Positions 58,954-64,000 of a stretch of 64,000 nt of DNA are shown here, piece by piece. Within the stretch, counting starts at the first letter, position 1. Each line of letters opens with the position of its first letter. Below the pieces are notes generated by a model. The model ran no database searches and was not told the DNA's origin. It saw nothing but the letters and a program-made list of their open reading frames with translations. The DNA lies in the NCBI RefSeq assembly GCF_016599715.1, contig NZ_CP067019.1, positions 2,914,001 through 2,978,000 of the forward strand, in the 5' to 3' direction. Both the position numbers and the translations under genes were made by a program. Origin of the DNA: Acinetobacter sp. CS-2. Lineage in GTDB: Bacteria; Pseudomonadota; Gammaproteobacteria; Pseudomonadales; Moraxellaceae.

Positions 58954-59655
58954 ATGCGCGTAGATATCTGGTCAGATGTAGTTTGCCCATTTTGTTATAT
59001 TGGTAAAAAACGTCTGGAAGCTGCTGCTGAACAGGCAGGTTTAGAACTTGAAGTTCATTGGCATAGTTATGAACTTGACCCGGAAGCACCTGTTCGCCAG
59101 GAAGTATCCAACTCTGAACGTCTGGCGCAAAAATACGGCCGTACTCTGACTGAAGTTGAAGAAATGCAGCGCAATATTGCCGCAATGGCTGCAGAAGAAG
59201 GTATTCAGTTCAATTGGGAAAATGCCAATTCAGGCAACACCTTCAATGCTCACCGTATTATTCATTTGGCACAAAGCAAAGGCTTGGGTTCCGAAGCCAA
59301 AGAAGCCTTTTTCTATAGTTATATGACCCAAGGTTTAGCCATTGGTGAACGTGAAACCCTGGAAGATGTTGCAGCCCGTATTGGCTTAAATCCGGTTGAA
59401 GTAGATGATGTGCTCAATTCAGACGAATTTGCAGATTTTGTCAAATTTGATGAAGAAGTAGCACGTGATCAGCTCAAAGTGACCGGGGTACCCTTCTTTG
59501 TCTTTGATCAACGGATCGCACTCGCGGGTGCACAGCCACGTGAAGTATTTTTACAGGTGATGAAAAAAGCCCTTGAAGCACCTCAACAAGACAACATAGT
59601 TGCTGAAGATAGCGCAATCTGTAAAGAAGATCAGTGTGATGTTCCGGAAAAATAA
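58954..59655 (+). CDS. frnE: DsbA-family thiol oxidoreductase, FrnE type
   Basis: 233 residues, no signal peptide, so cytoplasmic. The active site CPFC is at about 12-15 (SDVVCPFCYIGKKRLE), and cis-Pro lies in VTGVPFFVF (about 178). The C-terminus has a second cysteine pair, CKEDQC (CX4C), beyond the thioredoxin fold. Deinococcus FrnE has the same CXXC plus CX4C arrangement, where the pairs exchange disulfides. A role in oxidative stress is likely by family. Confidence 0.9.
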   Translation: MRVDIWSDVVCPFCYIGKKRLEAAAEQAGLELEVHWHSYELDPEAPVRQEVSNSERLAQKYGRTLTEVEEMQRNIAAMAAEEGIQFNWENANSGNTFNAHRIIHLAQSKGLGSEAKEAFFYSYMTQGLAIGERETLEDVAARIGLNPVEVDDVLNSDEFADFVKFDEEVARDQLKVTGVPFFVFDQRIALAGAQPREVFLQVMKKALEAPQQDNIVAEDSAICKEDQCDVPEK

Positions 59656-59683
59656 GCTGAAGTCTTAACTACAGCAAGTCAAT

Positions 59684-59714
59684 AAAAAATCCCCAGTCCT
59701 TGGGGATTTTTTAT
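59684..59714. terminator. Bidirectional terminator between frnE and the dodecin gene
   Basis: AAAAAATCCCCA, GTCC, TTGGGGATTTTTT. Confidence 0.92.
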
Positions 59715-59739
59715 TTTAAGATTCATTGATCTATTCAAT

Positions 59740-59940
59740 TCAGTCAACCAAGAAGCTAATTTTTAAATTCACCCGATATTCTGTAATTTTATTATCCTTA
59801 ATCACCACTTTTTGTTCATTTATCCATGCACCCTGCACATTTTTCACTGTTTCGGTCACTTTATCTATGCCACTTTGAATAGCATCTTCAAAACTTTTAT
59901 TACTGCTTGAATTCACTTCAACCACTTTTGCGATAGCCAT
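59740..59940 (-). CDS. Dodecin family flavin-binding protein
   Basis: 66 residues, single domain: strand AIAKVVEVNSSS, helix SFEDAIQSGIDKVTETV, then VQGAWINEQKVVIKDNKITEYRVNLKISF. Trp in GAWI is the flavin-stacking residue. Dodecins form hollow 12-mers storing riboflavin or FMN. Monocistronic. Confidence 0.93.
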   Translation of the reverse strand: MAIAKVVEVNSSSNKSFEDAIQSGIDKVTETVKNVQGAWINEQKVVIKDNKITEYRVNLKISFLVD

Positions 59941-60181
59941 TGTTTTTACCTCAGGTTTTATTATTTTGAGTCCAGATCATAGGACATTTTCTAAACAAAA
60001 AAGTGAGTTTTAACATTACAGCGCAAAAACTTACAGCCGGGTCACAATACCCTTATTTGCTTTGAACCTCTTACAAAAGACAACTTATCTATACAAGGTT
60101 TGGACACAATTAAAAGCACAATTCGCTAGGCTAATATGCGGAATATCTGAGTTCCTAATCATGAAATTTATAGAGGTAAAT

Positions 60182-60397
60182 ATGAACACTGAAATACAAG
60201 ATCCGATGATTGATACCAGTCCAGAACAAAGCACATCTGAAAAATCTCCTTTTTCACCCACGCTCAAAGGTGTACTGATTGGCGCAGTGGCTGGTAGTGT
60301 ATTACCCGTTTTCGGTACGTTTAGTGGTGCCATTATTGGAGGTGTGGCGGGAAAGGTTTACGAAAAAAAATACCAAAATAAATGCCATGCAAAATAA
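60182..60397 (+). CDS. Small glycine-zipper membrane protein
   Basis: 71 residues from ATG 60182 (AGAGG upstream); a longer frame from 60062 lacks a ribosome site. An acidic, Ser-rich head (about 1-25) precedes a glycine-zipper hydrophobic hairpin (GVLIGAVAGSVLPVFG then GAIIGGVAG) and a basic end (KVYEKKYQNKCHAK). Such segments often pack in membranes. Function unknown. Confidence 0.7.
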   Translation: MNTEIQDPMIDTSPEQSTSEKSPFSPTLKGVLIGAVAGSVLPVFGTFSGAIIGGVAGKVYEKKYQNKCHAK

Positions 60398-60420
60398 TTT
60401 TTATATATTTTCAAAGCAGT

Positions 60421-60452
60421 TAAGACAGATTGTTAACAGACAGTCTGTCTTA
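60421..60452. repeat. Inverted repeat after the glycine-zipper gene
   Basis: TAAGACAG (60421-60428) and CTGTCTTA (60445-60452), 8-bp arms, 16-base gap. Within it GTTAAC and AGACAGTCTGTCT are further palindromes. No T run, so it could be an operator as well as a poor terminator. Confidence 0.35.
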
Positions 60453-60636
60453 GAGCAAAAACTCTAAATACATGATTTATATAATATTTTAAACTCACCG
60501 TTCATCTTTTTTTGCTCTCACCTCCTTACTTGATTCAATCACTTCTTGATATCATTCACATGAAATTTATTTTTATTTCTCTCCTTACCTGCTTCATTTC
60601 TGAATGAACCAGACATCCTTTCACTAAAGGAAAATG

Positions 60637-60825
60637 ATGATGAACCTGATTAAATCTCTTATCGCTGTTGCTATTGTGGCTTGCTCTGCTAACCTTTCTG
60701 CTCAAATTGTTTATACCCCAGATTTTCCTGTCAACAAAGCAACAGAAATCGTGAATGCTGAACAAAAAGCACCAGTTGCTAAAGCTGAGACACAGAGTGT
60801 GACTGCATCTAAAACAGCTGCCTAA
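60637..60825 (+). CDS. Small exported protein of unknown function
   Basis: 62 residues from ATG 60637 (AAAGGAAA upstream; the ATG three bases earlier is equally possible). Signal peptide (MMNLIKSLIAVAIVACSANL, cleavage after LSA). The mature part of about 40 residues is rich in Ala, Lys, Val and Thr and resembles nothing I know. A strong terminator follows. Confidence 0.6.
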   Translation: MMNLIKSLIAVAIVACSANLSAQIVYTPDFPVNKATEIVNAEQKAPVAKAETQSVTASKTAA

Positions 60826-60837
60826 TCTAAAAATCCA

Positions 60838-60878
60838 TAAAAAAACCAGACAAAACAAATGTGGTCTGGTTTTTTTAT
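60838..60878 (+). terminator. Terminator after the small exported protein gene
   Basis: AAAAACCAGAC and GTCTGGTTTTTTT around a 12-base loop. Confidence 0.88.
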
Positions 60879-61164
60879 CAGCATAAATTGGCATTTTGTT
60901 CACCAGCTTATGTTTGATCAGAACATCGTTTTAATCTGTCATTTCATCACTTTCTTTGCAAAATAACAGGACAGCTAAAGCCTGATCAGCAGATTTCTGC
61001 TCTCTCCTGCCAAAAAATTGCTTATTTTTTATTTAAAATTTACATTTTTTGCAAATTATGTCTATAAATACTCAAAAACTGACATTTTTTTTCATGCTTT
61101 TTTTTACTAAATACATATAATCAAAACAATTAAATAAATAATTCACTCAAGAAGAAGTGTGTAT

Positions 61165-61344
61165 ATGCAAGAACTTCAAGCACTGATTCAAGGCAAGATT
61201 ACTCCGCAAACGATCAACACCGATCAGTTGATCATGCTTGCTGAGCATTACTCCCAGCCCACGTCTGCAGAATATAAGTTACTTGAACTCGCGATTAATA
61301 TCGTATTGGCAAGTTATCTAGAAAAAGCGCAAAAGCATCTCTAG
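61165..61344 (+). CDS. Small protein upstream of the GHKRL-motif gene
   Basis: 59 residues from ATG 61165 (GAAG seven bases upstream). All-helical and soluble by composition (MQELQALIQGKITPQTINTD at the start). No motif recognised. It lies 15 bases before the 61360 gene, so the two are probably one operon, and a shared role is likely. Confidence 0.65.
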   Translation: MQELQALIQGKITPQTINTDQLIMLAEHYSQPTSAEYKLLELAINIVLASYLEKAQKHL

Positions 61345-61359
61345 AGGTGAGATCAGCAC

Positions 61360-62847
61360 ATGAATGTCTTAGAAAAAGCCAAGCTGATTCAAGAATTAAA
61401 TCAACTCATCGATGGCTTGGAACAACGTTCCTTATCTTTCTTTGAAATTGCCCGCTCAAAAGCCAGGATAAAAGACATTTTTGCTTTATGTGATGAACCG
61501 ATTTTTAAAAAACAGATTTTACAATTTAAATCCCATAGCCAGCCCGAAAAAGCAGCTACAGATTTCGCCGCTCAAACCCTGTTTCAGCTCTCTTTTCGTG
61601 GCGTATTTCAGCAAGGTAAAGCGCTAGAGCAAGCCCTTTATCAACATCCTGATTTTGGCTGGGCTATTTTGCATGATCCTCAACTCGGTTGGCAAATCTG
61701 GTTAATTCCGGCAGCAAATCGTACAGCCCTGATCAGCGAATGGGAAAATCTGGATGATGCCTATCACTGGATGCTGCAACAACAACAGAACTATGGTTGC
61801 CTAAAAACAGACTACGAACTCAAACAGATTCAAAATTTGATTGTACCAAAGCTAACGAGTGTTTTAACTGAGACTGAGACCAATCTAACTGTAGCTGCTG
61901 ATGAGCTTCAAACCATTGCTGAACATGAACAATCCAATTTAATGGATTTATCCATAACTGAGCTGTATTCAGATCAAGAGCCGATAGCCACTGAAACATC
62001 TGCGCAGCAAAGCCAGCAGCCTGCCGAGATTCAGCAACCGTCTTCAGCTGTAGAACCTGATCTACCGATGGCGGCTTCTACGCTCGCCCACACCGATATA
62101 GAGAATACAGCGGCTCCGTCATCTATCATCAAAGATGTTGCAGAAACCCTGCAACTCAATCAATATGTCGCCCGTATTCATTCGCTACCTGGCGAAGAAG
62201 CCTCATTACAGCAGCTATATCGTTTAGACATTCCCAGCCTGCCAGAAATTGCCCCGTATCTAGATTTACTGTTACATGGTGCAGACCTGGAAAAATGGCA
62301 GCATTACCCAATTTATCTGGCAGAGCAGATCAATCAGCAAGGTTGTTTTGTTCGATATTTGGCATTACTGGGTGCAGAAAACCAGACGCAGGCCATGCAG
62401 TTCATGCCATTATTGAATAATGCTGAGCAATATGCCCTGGCTGCAATCAAGACAATTCCCTGGATAGACTTGGCCGATCATTTTAACTCTATTGAAGCCC
62501 TGTTTGATGTCTATACGCATAAAGCCATTTGCATCTGGCATGATGAAAACTATATGCCATTTATTCCTGCACAACTGATTCAAACCCAAAAAATTATTCA
62601 GCTGGATGAAAGTGCCGCCGATATTAAAACACCGCTACTTTTACTCAAAGAACGGCAAAAAATACGGCTTATTCATGGGCACAAACGTTTAGCCCTGTCA
62701 CAGAATGAATCGGCCTATCCTTATTTTTTATTGGAACGCCATCATGGCATTAGCTGGCAAATGATTCAGATGATTACTGCTCAATTCAGTTCCCCGATTA
62801 ATTGCCGGGAATTATATAAAGAGATTCAAAAGCATATTTCAAATTAA
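61360..62847 (+). CDS. Unknown protein with a ParB-like GHKRL segment at its C-terminus
   Basis: 495 residues, no signal peptide. Residues 1-160 form a mostly helical domain (QHPDFGWAILHDPQLGWQI is its most distinctive part). About 165-255 is a low-complexity, acidic, Gln/Thr/Ser-rich linker. From about 260 a second domain follows, ending in TPLLLLKERQKIRLIHGHKRL (about 428-448) and HGISWQMIQMI. The IHGHKRLAL stretch recalls the GxxR motif of ParB/Srx folds, preceded by a hydrophobic strand as in that fold. This is a weak likeness. AGAGGTGA lies upstream of the ATG. Function unknown. Confidence 0.6.
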   Translation: MNVLEKAKLIQELNQLIDGLEQRSLSFFEIARSKARIKDIFALCDEPIFKKQILQFKSHSQPEKAATDFAAQTLFQLSFRGVFQQGKALEQALYQHPDFGWAILHDPQLGWQIWLIPAANRTALISEWENLDDAYHWMLQQQQNYGCLKTDYELKQIQNLIVPKLTSVLTETETNLTVAADELQTIAEHEQSNLMDLSITELYSDQEPIATETSAQQSQQPAEIQQPSSAVEPDLPMAASTLAHTDIENTAAPSSIIKDVAETLQLNQYVARIHSLPGEEASLQQLYRLDIPSLPEIAPYLDLLLHGADLEKWQHYPIYLAEQINQQGCFVRYLALLGAENQTQAMQFMPLLNNAEQYALAAIKTIPWIDLADHFNSIEALFDVYTHKAICIWHDENYMPFIPAQLIQTQKIIQLDESAADIKTPLLLLKERQKIRLIHGHKRLALSQNESAYPYFLLERHHGISWQMIQMITAQFSSPINCRELYKEIQKHISN

Positions 62848-62932
62848 GTTTTTATTTTTTGTAGCAAGAGCTTGCTTTTTAGTGTGATTTTTTACCAGAC
62901 TAGTCATCATCAGACAATATAAGAGCAAGGAT

Positions 62933-64000
62933 ATGCGGAAAAAAAAATTATCTCTATTAAGCCCCCTCTTATGTGTGTTGATCTCTGGACTCATGTCTAC
63001 TGTCAGCTGGTCAAACTCAGCTGAAACCGGGGTTGATCAACAAAAGCTTAACGCAACAGAAACAGATTTTAATTTGCTCAGTCAGATTCCAAGCCTGATT
63101 GATGCGATGCCGACAGTTTTACCGCAACAGTCAGATGCAGTGATTGTCCCTCCGATCCAGGCCACTGAAAAACAAAGCTGGCTAGACCGTAAACAACATG
63201 AAATCCGCAACTGGACAGACCGTAGCTCCCATAAAATAGATCAATGGTTTGGGCAACCCGATCCAAATGATCCAGCTTCAGCAACCCTACGCCTGATTAT
63301 CGATAACAGCTGGAATAAACATGATGGTTATGAAGTTAGCCCACGTCTGCGCGGAAAAATTAAACTTCCAACCTTGGAACGTAAAATCAGTTTGGTATTC
63401 GGTGATGACTCTTTAGATAACGAACTGAACAATAATGTTGCTATTACCGATGAAAATCCAGGTAGCACCAGTAGTAAAGCTTTAGACCGTGAACGAACAC
63501 AAGAAAGTAACAGTTCCTTGGCCTTGCGTTGGTCGGATTTTTCCAAACGGCTGCCTTTTGAAACCGATCTGGATTTGGGGATTCGTTCAGGGGATGATAT
63601 TTATGTAAGACTTAAAGCGTCCAGAGACTGGCAACTGGAAAATGATTTCAGATTTCATGCCGAACAGATTTACCGCTATGGCATAGATAGTGAAAACTAC
63701 TTGCGAACCAATCTGGAACTTACCCATGCACGGCCGAATCAGCCGTTTTTATCCAATCAGCTCAGCCTGACCTATGCCGACAAGCAAGATGACGATGTCA
63801 CTTGGGATAATTATCTATTCAGACAACATCAATTTTTCCAGAATAACCGTTTTGCTTATGGCTTATATACCGGCGGTTTTTATAATAATAACGACCTTCG
63901 CCTGAACAGTTGGGGACCCTATATTTCATGGCGGCAACCTTTTGTGCGTGAATGGTTTTTTCTACAGGGCGATTTAAACTATCTCAATGACCATCGTGAA
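62933..64000 (+). CDS. Probable outer-membrane beta-barrel protein (3' end outside window)
   Basis: The open frame from ATG 62933 runs 356 codons to the window edge without a stop. A signal peptide with a Lys-rich start (MRKKKLSLLSPLLCVLISGL) is cleaved after about residue 30. After a linker with WLDRKQHEIRNWTDRSSHKI, from about residue 120 the pattern is alternating polar/aromatic strands (LRLIIDNSWNKHDGYEVSPR; FAYGLYTGGFYNNND), as in an outer-membrane barrel. Substrate or role unknown. The gene follows the GHKRL gene by 85 bases. Confidence 0.75.
   Translation, partial: MRKKKLSLLSPLLCVLISGLMSTVSWSNSAETGVDQQKLNATETDFNLLSQIPSLIDAMPTVLPQQSDAVIVPPIQATEKQSWLDRKQHEIRNWTDRSSHKIDQWFGQPDPNDPASATLRLIIDNSWNKHDGYEVSPRLRGKIKLPTLERKISLVFGDDSLDNELNNNVAITDENPGSTSSKALDRERTQESNSSLALRWSDFSKRLPFETDLDLGIRSGDDIYVRLKASRDWQLENDFRFHAEQIYRYGIDSENYLRTNLELTHARPNQPFLSNQLSLTYADKQDDDVTWDNYLFRQHQFFQNNRFAYGLYTGGFYNNNDLRLNSWGPYISWRQPFVREWFFLQGDLNYLNDHRE

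Overview
The window reads as a stretch of Acinetobacter chromosome (Moraxellaceae, Gammaproteobacteria). The evidence is gene content and order: divergent mrcA / pilMNOPQ-aroK-aroB-SPOR protein, a partial dcw cluster beginning at rsmH with no mraZ, gltX next to tRNA-Ala(GGC) and tRNA-Glu(TTC), ompR-envZ, and a 295-residue Acr1-type fatty acyl-CoA reductase. The insertion sequences are of types well known from this genus. I would not name a species from this sequence alone.

Layout. 1-1.6 kb: truncated major pilin gene (pilA) with an ISAba1-like element (1180 bp, 9-bp target duplication) between its probable sigma-54 promoter and its ribosome binding site. 1.6-5 kb: lemA and two TPM-domain genes, then a PF10118 hydrolase. 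5-11 kb: gltB-gltD (glutamate synthase). 11.6-21.5 kb: pilM-N-O-P-Q-aroK-aroB-SPOR operon on the minus strand; pilM is split after codon 15 by an ISAba11-like element (1101 bp) that itself carries a second copy. 21.6-25 kb: mrcA (PBP1A) and an RlmA-type methyltransferase. 25-32.3 kb: rsmH-ftsL-ftsI-murE-murF-mraY. 32.5-36.1 kb: an IS66-family element whose tnpA is split by an IS630-family element. 36.2-39.7 kb: two paralogous sulfate-binding protein genes, one intact, the other broken by a 1-bp deletion and by an IS605-type element carrying only tnpB. 40-64 kb: mostly ordinary chromosome (gltX, two tRNAs, CDF exporter, ettA, metY, acr1, tex, ompR-envZ, succinyl-CoA:acetate CoA-transferase, FadL-type porin, FrnE, dodecin), ending in small genus-level unknowns and an outer-membrane protein cut by the window edge.

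How it fits together. The clearest biological signal is decay of the type IV pilus at two unlinked loci: the pilin gene is cut off from its promoter, and the assembly-platform ATPase-like protein PilM loses its first 15 codons. Every composite insertion can be undone on paper, because all target duplications are intact, which suggests recent events. Pili of this kind drive twitching motility and DNA uptake, so the strain may be impaired in both unless transcription and translation from the insertion sequences rescue these genes. The rest (cell division and murein synthesis, nitrogen assimilation, translation, envelope stress signalling, lipid storage) appears intact. In all there are six insertion sequences at four sites, two of the sites being nested. 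No prophage, CRISPR array, rRNA operon or obvious defence island is visible.
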